Assembly: GCF_900187995.1 (NCBI RefSeq)
Contig: NZ_FZNZ01000001.1
Location: 1-64,000, forward strand
DNA: 64,000 nt
From: Prevotella jejuni
Lineage (GTDB): Bacteria; Bacteroidota; Bacteroidia; Bacteroidales; Bacteroidaceae
Reading direction: 5' to 3'
The notes below the pieces were generated by a model. It saw nothing but the letters and a program-made list of their open reading frames with translations, did no database searches and had not been told where the DNA came from. The position numbers and the translations under genes are program-made. Position 1 is the stretch's first letter; every line of letters begins with the position of its first letter. Positions 1 through 8,086 of this stretch are shown one piece after another.

Positions 1-309
1 TTACTGTCTCCATTCAAAGAGCATATCAAGTCTATTACAACTGACAATGGTACAGAATTCGCTTGTCATGAAATGATAGCCAAAAGCCTTGGTGTTACCA
101 TATATTTTGCTGACCCATACGCTTCATGGCAGAAAGGCGCTATAGAAAATGCTAACGGACTAATTAGGCAATACGTGCCAAAAAAAGAAACCTTTGAGCA
201 TATCAGCCAGCAACAAATAACTAAGTATTCAAAGAAAATTAACATGAGACCAAGAAAGAAATTAGATTTTAAAACACCACAGGACTGCTTTTACGAACTA
301 ATTAAGTAA
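1..309 (+). mobile_element. IS30-family transposase, C-terminal part (5' end outside window)
   Basis: The reading frame is open from base 1, so the gene starts left of the window and 102 residues are visible. It carries the end of a DDE integrase core: the second Asp lies in TTDNGTEF (visible residue 15) and the Glu in KGAIENANG (visible residue 49). The 33-residue spacing between them matches the DD(33)E pattern of IS30-family transposases. The tail after the Glu (LIRQY, then R-P-R-K-K and TPQDCF) is also typical of that family. The enzyme would cut and rejoin the ends of its own element. The CDS stops about 25 bp before the point where Lrp/AsnC coding sequence resumes on the other strand, so the right end of the element lies at about 310-336. 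The element interrupts that gene. The left end and inverted repeat cannot be seen. Confidence 0.9.
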
Positions 310-330
310 ATTTGCACTTGCTTGTTGAAT

Positions 331-498
331 TCACGAACCCTTTATAACACCAAGGTTTGTTAACTTCTGAATACGCTGATGAATGGCTGCACCGCTGACA
401 TTACACGCACGTGCAACCTCAAGGAAAGGAATTCGTGCATCCTCAGAGATGAGGTGCAGAATCTTTTTATCAAGACGATCTAAACTTCTATGTGCCAT
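331..498 (-). pseudogene. Lrp/AsnC-family regulator, 5' fragment cut by the IS30-family element
   Basis: Read from ATG at 498, the minus strand gives 55 residues with a clear AsnC/Lrp winged HTH: an LDRLDKKILHLI first helix, then an ARIPFLEVARACNVS turn and a GAAIHQRIQKLTNLGVI recognition helix. The match ends at VIKGS, and the next codon is a TGA made by sequence belonging to the insertion. The ligand-binding RAM domain (about 90-100 further residues) is missing here and, if it survives, lies left of the element. The fragment would bind DNA poorly, because Lrp proteins need the RAM domain to assemble. Its promoter (523-553) is intact. That the disruption is recent is inferred from the undamaged fragment. 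Confidence 0.85.
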
Positions 499-522
499 TT
501 ATTATTCTATTGTTTTTGCTTA

Positions 523-553
523 CAAAGGTATGAAAAAACTTTGAATTATCAAA
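523..553 (-). promoter_or_regulatory. Promoter of the interrupted Lrp/AsnC gene
   Basis: On the minus strand TACCTTTG (530-523) matches the Bacteroidetes -7 box TAnnTTTG, and TTTG (553-550) sits 19 bp upstream as the -33 box. Transcription should start near 517, about 20 nt before the ATG at 498. It now reads into the transposase on the antisense side. Confidence 0.6.
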
Positions 554-594
554 ATAGCGAGTTCCTTTTCTACAACAAATTACAACTTTCTACC

Positions 595-1071
595 TTATTT
601 CTGTTTGTTATTTCTACTCATGGTAGCCGAAAAGTTGACATTCAATACGTTAGCTTCTCTTAGCGCTTGTTTGATGTCCATGATCGTACCCATGTCTGCA
701 TGGCGGTCTGCCTTAATACTGACACTAAGCTGCTTACGCTGTTCTGGGGGTAAGGCAGCGGAGAGTTGGATAAGATACCGTTTAATCTCTGGGACGGTTG
801 TGATGTTGTTATTGAGCTGTACAACCATCTCGTTGCCCTCTACCTTACCAAGGTTGTTGATGGGTCGACCGACATAAATGTATTGTATGTTCGACTTGTT
901 ATATAAGCGTGAAAGCTCGGTAGCCATTGGGACTTGATACTTCACGTGTACAGTTGCCTTCCTCATGTGTACGACTAACATAAAGAAGAATAGGATGGAG
1001 AAGATGAGGTCGGGGAGAGAAGCCGTGTTTAATGCTGGAATCTCATGATTTCTACTGCGATAGAACTTCAT
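595..1071 (-). CDS. exbD: ExbD/TolR-family biopolymer transport protein (second copy)
   Basis: This 158-residue protein has the ExbD plan: a short cytoplasmic N-terminus, one membrane helix at about 19-37 and a periplasmic domain. The membrane helix keeps the Asp needed for proton movement (D21, in SLPDLIFSILFFFML). ExbD works with ExbB in the inner membrane and passes proton-motive force to TonB. The start ATG overlaps the stop of the upstream exbD by four bases, so the two are translationally coupled. It is the last gene of the operon and diverges from the 181-residue copy in its periplasmic part. No tonB gene lies next to it in this window. Confidence 0.9.
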   Translation of the reverse strand: MKFYRSRNHEIPALNTASLPDLIFSILFFFMLVVHMRKATVHVKYQVPMATELSRLYNKSNIQYIYVGRPINNLGKVEGNEMVVQLNNNITTVPEIKRYLIQLSAALPPEQRKQLSVSIKADRHADMGTIMDIKQALREANVLNVNFSATMSRNNKQK

Positions 1072-1613
1072 TTTGTATCTCCTTTCTTTACGTCGTTATT
1101 GTTAGAAGCCACATATACCTCCGTAATTCGAATGGGTACTTCGTCAGCAATCTGTGTTTGTTGCTCATTACTACACAGGTCGAACTCCTTACCAAAGAGG
1201 TTCATTGACTTTTGGTTACGGATAGTGTTATAAGCCGCTACTAACTGATTTTGTACGTGGAGATAAGTATCGTATGAGGCGTTGCGGTCGCTTTGTAATT
1301 GGATAAGGTGGCCCTTACCAGCCGACTCAACAAGCTGCATCGTACGCTGCTTAATCTCATTCATCGAGGCAGGTTTACCATCAAGTGTCACTTGATTCTC
1401 GGCATTGATAACGATACGTATGACCCGCTTGCTGTCTACTGCAGCTGGTGGAGTCTTCGTCTTGTCGATAGCAGCCAGTCTACGTGACACCCCTTTGTCG
1501 AGGTCCATAGAGGAGGCAACGAGAAAGAGAATCAACAGCATAAACGAAATGTCAGCTGTTGATGTGGTGTTTAAGCCAGGAACTTTCCTCCGTTCTTTCT
1601 TTCGAAACATCAT
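1068..1613 (-). CDS. exbD: ExbD/TolR-family biopolymer transport protein (first copy)
   Basis: A 181-residue ExbD-like protein. A basic N-terminus (RKKERRK) is followed by one membrane helix at about 20-36 with the conserved proton-path Asp at position 21 (STADISFMLLILFLVASS), then a periplasmic domain. It overlaps the following exbD by four bases and the preceding 171-residue membrane protein by four bases, a tightly coupled gene chain. Paired exbD genes are common in Bacteroidetes and are thought to form mixed ExbB/ExbD motors that energise SusC-type transporters. The longer C-terminal region (about 150-181) has no counterpart in the second copy. Confidence 0.9.
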   Translation of the reverse strand: MMFRKKERRKVPGLNTTSTADISFMLLILFLVASSMDLDKGVSRRLAAIDKTKTPPAAVDSKRVIRIVINAENQVTLDGKPASMNEIKQRTMQLVESAGKGHLIQLQSDRNASYDTYLHVQNQLVAAYNTIRNQKSMNLFGKEFDLCSNEQQTQIADEVPIRITEVYVASNNNDVKKGDTK

Positions 1614-2125
1614 TTCATACGTTCCTTTCTGTAATAACGAGTAGCCCCAAAGACGACAACTCCTGCTGCAAGGACAAGAAGAAGGAGTGAGCTGTTGACA
1701 AACATATCAGTCATTCGAAGCCAAAAGCCGTCTGTGAAGTTCTGTCCATTGACTATCATCGCTTGCGTTGAGCCAAAGATAAAAGTCAAGACGAGGATGA
1801 GAGCGGTCACACCGTATGTCGTATAAGTAATCTTTCGTGCAGGAATACCATTCGTAACTCCTTCACTTCGGTTAGCTCGTTGTATGCCACGGACTACAGC
1901 AAAGACGGAGGCTAACGTGGTGAGAGCGAGTAATCCCCACATAAAACCAAGTAATACGTCGGTAAGCATAGGTGCATTGAAAGCCGTGTTATCGGCAAAA
2001 GGCATGTCATATCCAATGAGATAGAACGCTAAAAAGACGATGACTGACAAGGCTACTATGACATAGAGGATGCGTTGTGATATGCGTTCCTCGTCCATCT
2101 TTGCTATTCCTTTATTTTTCTTCAT
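1610..2125 (-). CDS. Inner-membrane protein of the ExbB-ExbD operon, unknown function
   Basis: This 171-residue protein has four clear hydrophobic segments at about 19-40, 53-78, 103-121 and 143-162, and short charged ends. I recognise no catalytic motif. It lies between exbB and the exbD pair and overlaps exbD by four bases, so it should be made with the motor proteins. A membrane protein of unknown function in this position is a recurrent feature of Bacteroidetes TonB-motor operons. It could be an accessory subunit of the ExbB/ExbD complex, which is an inference from position only. A start at the second Met (residue 10) is also possible. Confidence 0.75.
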   Translation of the reverse strand: MKKNKGIAKMDEERISQRILYVIVALSVIVFLAFYLIGYDMPFADNTAFNAPMLTDVLLGFMWGLLALTTLASVFAVVRGIQRANRSEGVTNGIPARKITYTTYGVTALILVLTFIFGSTQAMIVNGQNFTDGFWLRMTDMFVNSSLLLLVLAAGVVVFGATRYYRKERMK

Positions 2126-2318
2126 ATTACTCTATGTTGTACATAACGAATAATTAGGATATTCATGTTTCTATTCGCCCAACTTAAATAAGTTCTCGGA
2201 GACGTTCTGATGTCCTTTTCTCTCTTTCTGATGGAAGTCAGATACATCGATAATCATACAGAGGACGAGTTGAGGAGAACGCTCTTGAGTGATAGCGAGT
2301 TACATGAATAATAAATTA

Positions 2319-3143
2319 TCAATTACGTTTCAATTTATATTTCATTATCGAATCTAATAATGAAATGGCTGATTCCTCCATCTGAGCTGTGATATGTTCA
2401 ATCTTAGAGAGGATGTAATTGTAGAATACTTGTAGTACAAGGGCAACGATGATACCGAAGATAGTCGTAATCAAAGCCACCTTCATACCTGCTGCTACAA
2501 TTGTAGGACTAATGTCGCCAGCCTCTTGAATCTGGTCGAAAGCCATGACCATACCGATAACTGTTCCAAGGAATCCAAGTGAAGGAGCCATTGCGATGAA
2601 GAGTGTAATCCATGAACAACCCTTTTCAAGGTTGGCACTTTGAACACTACCGTAGGAGGTCACGCTGCGTTCGATGTTCTCTATAGAATCGTCGATACGG
2701 AGTAGTCCCTGATAACAGATGGAGGCCACCGGACCACGTGTGTCTCGGCTCAATTCCTTGGCTTGCTCAATCTCGCCTGCATCAATCATATCTTCGAGTT
2801 TTCCAACAAATCGTTTGGCATCTATCTCAGAAAGACTAAGGTAGATGATGCGCTCTATACAGAACGCTAAACCCAGTACTAATGCTAATGCTACCAGCGA
2901 CATAAAGCCCGCATTACCCTCGATAAACTTCCTTTTCAACGACTGATGGAAACCCGCATCCTTTGTTGCTGGGGTCTTTGCGGTCGTAGTGTCTGCCACA
3001 CCTGTCTCATTCAAAACATCGTCAGAGAGCGTGTCAGCTGTAGCAGCCGTCGCTGTTTTTGTTGGTTCTTGAGCGATAACAATGGTCGAACAAGTGAATG
3101 CAAGAATTGTTATGAATGAAAACAACGCTATTAATTTCTTCAT
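2319..3143 (-). CDS. exbB: MotA/TolQ/ExbB-family proton channel
   Basis: The protein has 274 residues from the ATG at 3143. An N-terminal signal-like helix (1-23) is followed by a Thr/Ala-rich linker and three membrane helices at about 81-103, 176-203 and 219-245. The family motif APSLGFLGTVIGM is at 186-198. ExbB forms the pentameric stator around ExbD and uses proton flow to drive TonB. A longer frame opens at 3260, but the promoter at 3258-3289 places the transcript start near 3252, which rules that start out and leaves a leader of about 108 nt. It heads the operon exbB, membrane protein, exbD, exbD. The extended N-terminus is usual for Bacteroidetes members of this family. Confidence 0.9.
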   Translation of the reverse strand: MKKLIALFSFITILAFTCSTIVIAQEPTKTATAATADTLSDDVLNETGVADTTTAKTPATKDAGFHQSLKRKFIEGNAGFMSLVALALVLGLAFCIERIIYLSLSEIDAKRFVGKLEDMIDAGEIEQAKELSRDTRGPVASICYQGLLRIDDSIENIERSVTSYGSVQSANLEKGCSWITLFIAMAPSLGFLGTVIGMVMAFDQIQEAGDISPTIVAAGMKVALITTIFGIIVALVLQVFYNYILSKIEHITAQMEESAISLLDSIMKYKLKRN

Positions 3144-3257
3144 AATTGTATAACCTATAGTGGTTCTCCTTATTATAATAAAGGCATTGCTGCCCCTGTT
3201 TATGAGAGGTTCCAGCCTTGAAAAGAGGAGGTTGAATAGTCTCTCTGATTGTCTGCG

Positions 3258-3289
3258 CAAAGGTATATAAAATTGTAATAACAGCCAAA
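3258..3289 (-). promoter_or_regulatory. Promoter of the exbB operon
   Basis: On the minus strand TACCTTTG (3265-3258) is a full TAnnTTTG -7 box, and TTTG (3289-3286) lies exactly 20 bp upstream. The predicted start near 3252 gives a leader of about 108 nt before exbB. Confidence 0.65.
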
Positions 3290-3449
3290 TCTTTGTACTT
3301 GAAAAGACTCAAAACCGTTACTTCTAAGTGTTTCTGACGTTGGATAGCTTATTCGTCGAACTTTTTAAGGGAATAGGATATTAGTTTGTCATGTTAAGAA
3401 AGCGGTGATGAAGCTCAGAAGATGCCATCTATTTTAGTCATAACTATGG

Positions 3450-3493
3450 AAAACCTGTTTGTTATTGGTATTATGTAAGGACAAACAGGTTTT
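3450..3493 (-). terminator. Terminator of the lipoprotein gene at 3519-4334
   Basis: Perfect 13-bp arms (AAAACCTGTTTGT at 3450-3462 and its complement at 3481-3493) flank an 18-nt loop. On the minus strand the second arm ends in TTTT. It lies 26 bp past the stop codon. Confidence 0.65.
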
Positions 3494-3518
3494 CATGTTA
3501 CGCTAATGTCGTCAGTCG

Positions 3519-4334
3519 TTATTTCTTGTTATCAGACATAGTAGCGTTGTGTTCTTCGGCTTTTTGTGCCTCTTTATTAGCTTCTAATGCATTCTTTTTA
3601 CGGTGATATTGCATGACTTTCTTGCCAAACAATGCCGCCATTGAGTCAGCTGAAAGATAGCGCATAGAGCCAGAGTCGAAGCCAACAGAGTCCTGTGGGA
3701 TGCGGTGCCCCTGCTCATCAACAGTATCTTTATAGATGTATAGTCTGCCATTGAAGATATGCCAGCTTGTATAAACCGTCACCTTCGGGTATTCAACAGG
3801 GCTTTCATCTTCCAAGGAGTTGGCTTTCATGACATAACCCACGGGTGAAGCCTGGTTATAACTCTTCAGAGTAAAGCCATACTCACGTGGGATAAACAAC
3901 GCAGCCTTCATGGAGTCGCTCATTCCTGCTAATATCTCCTCCTCCGTTTTGGTAGGGTTTGGCTTTAACTTAGGCAATACTTGGAATGTCCATGTACCTT
4001 TCATCTGTTCGAGATCAATCACCATTTCAGCCTCGAGAGGGTCTATGGGATTAGGAACAATTGCCAGAGCGTCACCAATCTGAGGTGAGCCATAAACCAT
4101 GCCATTGCGCTTTGCCGTTACAATGTCAAACTTTATAGGGTCGCCTCCCTCGTTAGGTAAGAGAACAATCACTGAGTCAGAACAGCCATCACATGCCAAT
4201 CCATAGCGTGTACTGTCTCCTTTCAATTGTACCTCGACGTCTATAGCACCATGATCGCCAGTCGATACTTGGTTATAACATGCCGTGAGAAAGAACAGTA
4301 CAGAGCTTAAGAGAGGAAAAAACAATTTCTTCAT
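3519..4334 (-). CDS. Lipoprotein with lipocalin-like layout, unknown function
   Basis: The protein has 271 residues from the ATG at 4334, with a signal peptide ending in a lipobox FLTAC (C19), so it is an exported lipoprotein. The mature part has a beta-rich region, a GTW motif near residue 120, and a charged Lys/Glu/Ala-rich C-terminal tail. Its order of elements (ST.YGL, a short IV.L strand, ..GD..AI.., a GTW turn and a late TxWxI.NG.L. segment) resembles the smaller lipoprotein at 49894-50451, so the two look like distant paralogues. A -7-like box on the minus strand (4353-4360) overlaps the longer frame starting at 4355 and supports the 4334 start. Function is unknown. Confidence 0.75.
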   Translation of the reverse strand: MKKLFFPLLSSVLFFLTACYNQVSTGDHGAIDVEVQLKGDSTRYGLACDGCSDSVIVLLPNEGGDPIKFDIVTAKRNGMVYGSPQIGDALAIVPNPIDPLEAEMVIDLEQMKGTWTFQVLPKLKPNPTKTEEEILAGMSDSMKAALFIPREYGFTLKSYNQASPVGYVMKANSLEDESPVEYPKVTVYTSWHIFNGRLYIYKDTVDEQGHRIPQDSVGFDSGSMRYLSADSMAALFGKKVMQYHRKKNALEANKEAQKAEEHNATMSDNKK

Positions 4335-4474
4335 GTATTTACTTTTAGACTGCAAAGATAGTCAATTATTGCAAAAAATATTAGTAGTCAGCCGTTTTTT
4401 GGAAATTTTTATCTAATTTTGCAAGTCAGATTGCAAGTGGTAATCTCTTCAATTAGGTAATTATTGAAACATAT

Positions 4475-6253
4475 ATGGGAAAGAAAATTGAGTTCAGTCT
4501 CATTTATCGAGACATGTGGCAGAGCTCTGGTAAGTTCCAGCCACGTAAGGATGAGTTAGTTCGTATCGCACCAGTCTTCGTTGAGATGGGCTGTTTTGCA
4601 CGTGTAGAGACCAATGGTGGTGCATTTGAGCAGGTTAATCTTTTAGCTGGTGAGAACCCAAACGAGTCTGTACGTGCCTACACCAAGATTCTGCATGAAG
4701 CTGGTATCAAGACGCACATGCTTGACCGCGGTCTGAACGCATTGCGTATGTATCCTGTACCTGATGATGTTCGTGCGATGATGTATCGTGTAAAGCATGC
4801 TCAGGGGGTGGATATCACTCGTCTCTTCGATGGTCTGAACGACATTCGTAATATAGCTCCTGCATTGAAGTGGGCTAAGGAAGCAGGTATGACTCCACAG
4901 GGTACACTCTGTATCACTACCTCTCCTGTTCATACAATTGAGTACTACTGCAAGTTAGCCGACGAGGAGATTGCAGCTGGTGCAGAGGAGCTTTGTTTGA
5001 AGGATATGGCTGGTATTGGTCAGCCAGCATTCCTTGGTGAGTTGACACGTCGTATTAAGGAGAAGCATCCAGACGTTATTCTTGAGTATCATGGCCACTC
5101 TGGTCCAGGTTTGTCAATGGCTTCTATGCTTGAGGTAGCCAAGAATGGTATCGATATCCTTGATGTTGCTATTGAGCCACTGTCATGGGGTAAGGTACAT
5201 CCAGACGTTATCTCTGTACAAAGCATGTTGAAGAACGCTGGTTTCGACGTACCAGAAATCAACATGGATGCCTACATGAAGGCTCGTGCTATGACTCAGG
5301 AGTTTATTGATGAGTGGTTAGGTTATTTCATCAATCCACAGAACAAGATCATGAGTTCACTGCTTCTTGAGTGTGGTCTACCTGGTGGTATGATGGGATC
5401 TATGATGGCCGACCTCGGTGGTATCCGTTCAACGATTAACAATCTACGTAAGAAGAAGGGCGAGCCAGAGCTTTCAGTAGATGATATGCTCGTTAAGTTA
5501 TTCGATGAGGTAGCATACGTATGGCCACGTGTTGGTTATCCTCCATTGGTAACTCCATTCTCACAATACACTAAGAACATCGCTCTTATGAACCTCCTCA
5601 CCCTTGAGCAGGGTAAGGGACGCTTCGTAATGATGGACGATTCTATGTGGGGTATGATTCTTGGAAAGAGTGGTCGTGTACCTGGTGAGATATGTCAAGA
5701 ACTGAAGGACCTTGCTAAGCAGAAAGGTTTCGAGTTCACTGATGCTGACCCACACACACTTCTTCCTAACGCTCTCGACGACTTCCGCAAGGAAATGGAC
5801 GAGAACGGATGGGATTACGGACAGGATGATGAGGAGCTCTTCGAGTTGGCTATGCACCCAGAGCAGTATCGTAACTACAAGAGCGGACAGGCTAAGAAGA
5901 ACTTCTTGGCCGACCTTCAGGCTGCAAAGGATGCTAAACTCGGTGCAAAGGTAAGTCCTGAAGAGGCTGCAGCGTTCAAGCATGCTAAGGCAGACGCCAT
6001 TGTCTCTCCTGTTAAGGGACAACTGTTCTGGGAGTTCCAGGGTGATGGTGAGGCTGCTCCAGCCATCGAACCATTCATTGGTAAGGAATATAAGGAAGGT
6101 GAAGCATTCTGTTATGTTCAGGCTCCATGGGGTGAGTTCGTAACTGTTCCTGCTGCCCTCGGTGGTAAGTTGGTTGAAATCAACGCTAAGCAAGGTGCTA
6201 AGGTCAATAAGGGCGACGTTATTGCCTACATCGAAAGAGAGCACGAAGCATAA
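4475..6253 (+). CDS. Oxaloacetate decarboxylase alpha / pyruvate carboxylase subunit B-like carboxyltransferase
   Basis: A 592-residue protein. The N-terminal TIM-barrel carboxyltransferase domain (about 1-300) keeps the RDMWQS motif near residue 12, the metal-site lysine in LCLKDMAG (K176) and the metal-binding HxH in EYHGHSG (H206, H208). The conserved carboxylase domain follows to about 460. The C-terminal 85 residues fold-match a biotinyl/lipoyl domain (GGKLVEINAKQGAKVNKGDVIAYIE), but where the biotin site AMKM is expected the sequence reads QAPW (549-552) with no lysine. The enzyme therefore probably acts on a carboxybiotin carried by another protein, as the 5S subunit of transcarboxylase does. 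It would move CO2 between pyruvate/oxaloacetate and that carrier. It is a single gene, with no carrier or decarboxylase membrane subunit next to it. Confidence 0.85.
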   Translation: MGKKIEFSLIYRDMWQSSGKFQPRKDELVRIAPVFVEMGCFARVETNGGAFEQVNLLAGENPNESVRAYTKILHEAGIKTHMLDRGLNALRMYPVPDDVRAMMYRVKHAQGVDITRLFDGLNDIRNIAPALKWAKEAGMTPQGTLCITTSPVHTIEYYCKLADEEIAAGAEELCLKDMAGIGQPAFLGELTRRIKEKHPDVILEYHGHSGPGLSMASMLEVAKNGIDILDVAIEPLSWGKVHPDVISVQSMLKNAGFDVPEINMDAYMKARAMTQEFIDEWLGYFINPQNKIMSSLLLECGLPGGMMGSMMADLGGIRSTINNLRKKKGEPELSVDDMLVKLFDEVAYVWPRVGYPPLVTPFSQYTKNIALMNLLTLEQGKGRFVMMDDSMWGMILGKSGRVPGEICQELKDLAKQKGFEFTDADPHTLLPNALDDFRKEMDENGWDYGQDDEELFELAMHPEQYRNYKSGQAKKNFLADLQAAKDAKLGAKVSPEEAAAFKHAKADAIVSPVKGQLFWEFQGDGEAAPAIEPFIGKEYKEGEAFCYVQAPWGEFVTVPAALGGKLVEINAKQGAKVNKGDVIAYIEREHEA

Positions 6254-6275
6254 AGAAACAATACCATAATGACTG

Positions 6276-6337
6276 AGCTACGGTTCTTCGTTCATGGCGG
6301 CACGAGCTGTCTGAGTGGGGAGGCGTAGCTTTTTTTT
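6276..6337 (+). terminator. Terminator-like long-loop hairpin after the carboxyltransferase gene
   Basis: AGCTACG (6276-6282) pairs with CGTAGCT (6324-6330) across a 41-nt loop and is followed by a run of eight T (6330-6337). The run ends six bases before the ATG of the next gene. Confidence 0.5.
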
Positions 6338-6342
6338 GTTGT

Positions 6343-6876
6343 ATGGACTATCAAGCAATCATTCAGAAGTATTATCCAGAGGATAATGAGTTGCGTCATA
6401 TCCTCCTTGTTCATAGTCGTTCTGTAGCAGATAAGGCACTTGCCATAGCTGACCGACACCCAGAACTCTCCCTCGATAAACAGTTTCTTGAGGAGGCTGC
6501 CATGCTACATGATATCGGTATCATCCGTTGTGATGCACCTGGTATACAGTGTTTTGGTAACGAACCTTACATCTGTCATGGGCGTATTGGAGCTGAAATG
6601 TTACGTACCGAGGGCTTCCCTCGTCATGCTCGTGTCTGTGAACGACATACGGGGGCGGGGATTACTCGCAGTCAGATTATAGCTCAACAGCTTCCTTTAC
6701 CAGCCCAAGACTTCCTACCAGAAACGATGGAAGAGAAAGTTATCTGTTATGCTGATAAGTTCTTCTCAAAGACTCATCTTGATAAAGAAAAGACTGTTGA
6801 ACAAGCTATTGCGAGTCTTTCTAAGTTTGGAGAAGAGGGAGTTGAACGCTTTCGAGAGTGGGTTAAGATGTTCTAA
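6343..6876 (+). CDS. HD-domain phosphohydrolase-like protein
   Basis: This 177-residue protein has an HD superfamily metal site: an early His in LLVHSRSV (H24), the HD pair in MLHDIG (H56, D57), and later His/Asp residues in HGRIGAEML and CYADKFFS. It is annotated in related genomes as an HDIG-type hydrolase of unknown substrate. Members act on nucleotides or other phosphate esters in the cytoplasm. The ATG at 6343 follows the T-run of the upstream hairpin by five bases. No operon partner is seen: the next gene has its own promoter at 7000. Confidence 0.8.
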   Translation: MDYQAIIQKYYPEDNELRHILLVHSRSVADKALAIADRHPELSLDKQFLEEAAMLHDIGIIRCDAPGIQCFGNEPYICHGRIGAEMLRTEGFPRHARVCERHTGAGITRSQIIAQQLPLPAQDFLPETMEEKVICYADKFFSKTHLDKEKTVEQAIASLSKFGEEGVERFREWVKMF

Positions 6877-6999
6877 AACAGTACTTTAACGTCGCTCAGA
6901 GTCGTTCCATGCAGAGAAAACAGCTATTGTTTTATCTTTGCCCTACGCTTATTCAGCTGATTTAATATACGCATAATAGTTTTAATCATTATTTCTTTG

Positions 7000-7007
7000 T
7001 ACTTTTG
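7000..7007 (+). promoter_or_regulatory. -7 box placing the transcript start at the rluA-type start codon
   Basis: TACTTTTG matches TAnnTTTG and ends four bases before the ATG at 7012. The expected transcript start is at or next to the ATG, so the message may be leaderless. The -33 region (TTTT near 6980) is weak. Confidence 0.45.
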
Positions 7008-7011
7008 TAGT

Positions 7012-7902
7012 ATGATAAGAAAGAATCCATATACAGAGGAGAAATATAATCATTATCGGGTGACAGAGTCGGCTCCGTTGCTTGAGTGGCTACTTGCTAA
7101 TCTTAAGGAAAGTAAGAGTAAGGTGAAGGCTACACTACAGAATCGTGGTATTAAGGTGAATGGTAAGTGTATTACGCAGTTCGACCATCCGCTGAAAGTA
7201 GGCGACAAGATTTCTGTCAGTAAAAGTAAGAAGAACGATATCTTCCGCAGCCGCTACGTTAAAATCGTCTACGAAGACCGCTTCTTGGTTGTAATAGAGA
7301 AGAATATCGGTATTCTTTCGATGGCTGCTGGCCACTCTTCATTGAATGTGAAGACTGTTCTCGACGACTATTTCCATAAGACAAAACAGAAGTGTTCGGC
7401 GCATGTAGTCCATCGTCTCGACCGTGACACATCGGGACTGATGATCTATGCTAAGGATATTCAGACAGAGCAACTACTGGAACATGACTGGCATAATATT
7501 GTCTACGATCGTCGTTACGTTGCTGTAGTCAGTGGCGAGATGGAGCAGGATGAGGGAACGATAGCCAATTGGTTGAAGGATAATAAGTCGTATATCACTT
7601 ATAGTTCACCAGTAGATAATGGGGGAAAGTATGCTGTGACACATTTCCATGTGCTCAATCGCACAGTCTCACACAGTCTTGTAGAGTATCGATTGGAGAC
7701 TGGACGTAAGAATCAGATACGTGTTCATTCTGCCGATATGGGTCATCCTGTGTGTGGCGACGTTAAGTATGGTAACGGAGACGACCCTCTTCATCGTCTT
7801 TGTCTACATGCCTACGTACTCTGTTTCTACCATCCTATCACCCATCAACGTATGGAGTTCGAGACACCAGTACCTGCTATGTTCAGACACTTGTTCAAAT
7901 AA
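7012..7902 (+). CDS. RluA-family RNA pseudouridine synthase
   Basis: The protein has 296 residues from the ATG at 7012. An S4-like RNA-binding region (about 15-75, with NRGIKVNGK and VGDKISVS) precedes the RluA catalytic domain. The catalytic Asp is D137 in HRLDRDTSGLM. ETGRKNQIRVH and GDVKYG near the C-terminus are further family motifs. The enzyme converts uridine to pseudouridine in rRNA or tRNA; which site cannot be told from sequence. A start at 6997 is open too, but lies inside the -7 box. A 51-residue membrane protein follows 11 bp downstream. Confidence 0.9.
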   Translation: MIRKNPYTEEKYNHYRVTESAPLLEWLLANLKESKSKVKATLQNRGIKVNGKCITQFDHPLKVGDKISVSKSKKNDIFRSRYVKIVYEDRFLVVIEKNIGILSMAAGHSSLNVKTVLDDYFHKTKQKCSAHVVHRLDRDTSGLMIYAKDIQTEQLLEHDWHNIVYDRRYVAVVSGEMEQDEGTIANWLKDNKSYITYSSPVDNGGKYAVTHFHVLNRTVSHSLVEYRLETGRKNQIRVHSADMGHPVCGDVKYGNGDDPLHRLCLHAYVLCFYHPITHQRMEFETPVPAMFRHLFK

Positions 7903-7913
7903 AGCATGCTTGA

Positions 7914-8069
7914 ATGGAGAATTTACAGTATTTCATAGCCCTCCTTGCCGTATTAGTTATCGGTCTTATCCTTATTAAGAAGATAACTGGTTGCATCTTT
8001 CGCATCGTTATTACGCTTGCAATTCTTGCTTTTGCCTATTGGGCTTTGACTGGTTCACACGTCCTTTAG
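7914..8069 (+). CDS. Small two-helix membrane protein (51 residues)
   Basis: ATG at 7914 and TAG at 8067-8069 enclose 51 codons. The product has two hydrophobic stretches, about 6-20 and 29-46, separated by a basic KKITGCIFR turn, so it should sit in the inner membrane as a hairpin. The ATG lies 11 bp after the pseudouridine synthase stop, which suggests cotranscription. Composition is that of a real membrane protein rather than random AT-rich sequence. No function can be assigned. Strong hairpins follow from 8087. Confidence 0.6.
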   Translation: MENLQYFIALLAVLVIGLILIKKITGCIFRIVITLAILAFAYWALTGSHVL

Positions 8070-8086
8070 ACGGTCAGTAATGATTT

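Noticed and set aside
605..877. A 90-codon plus-strand frame across exbD
   Set aside because: It is the complement of a well-supported exbD gene.
5561..6244. A 227-codon minus-strand frame inside the carboxyltransferase gene
   Set aside because: The plus-strand gene has full catalytic motifs. The reverse frame has none.
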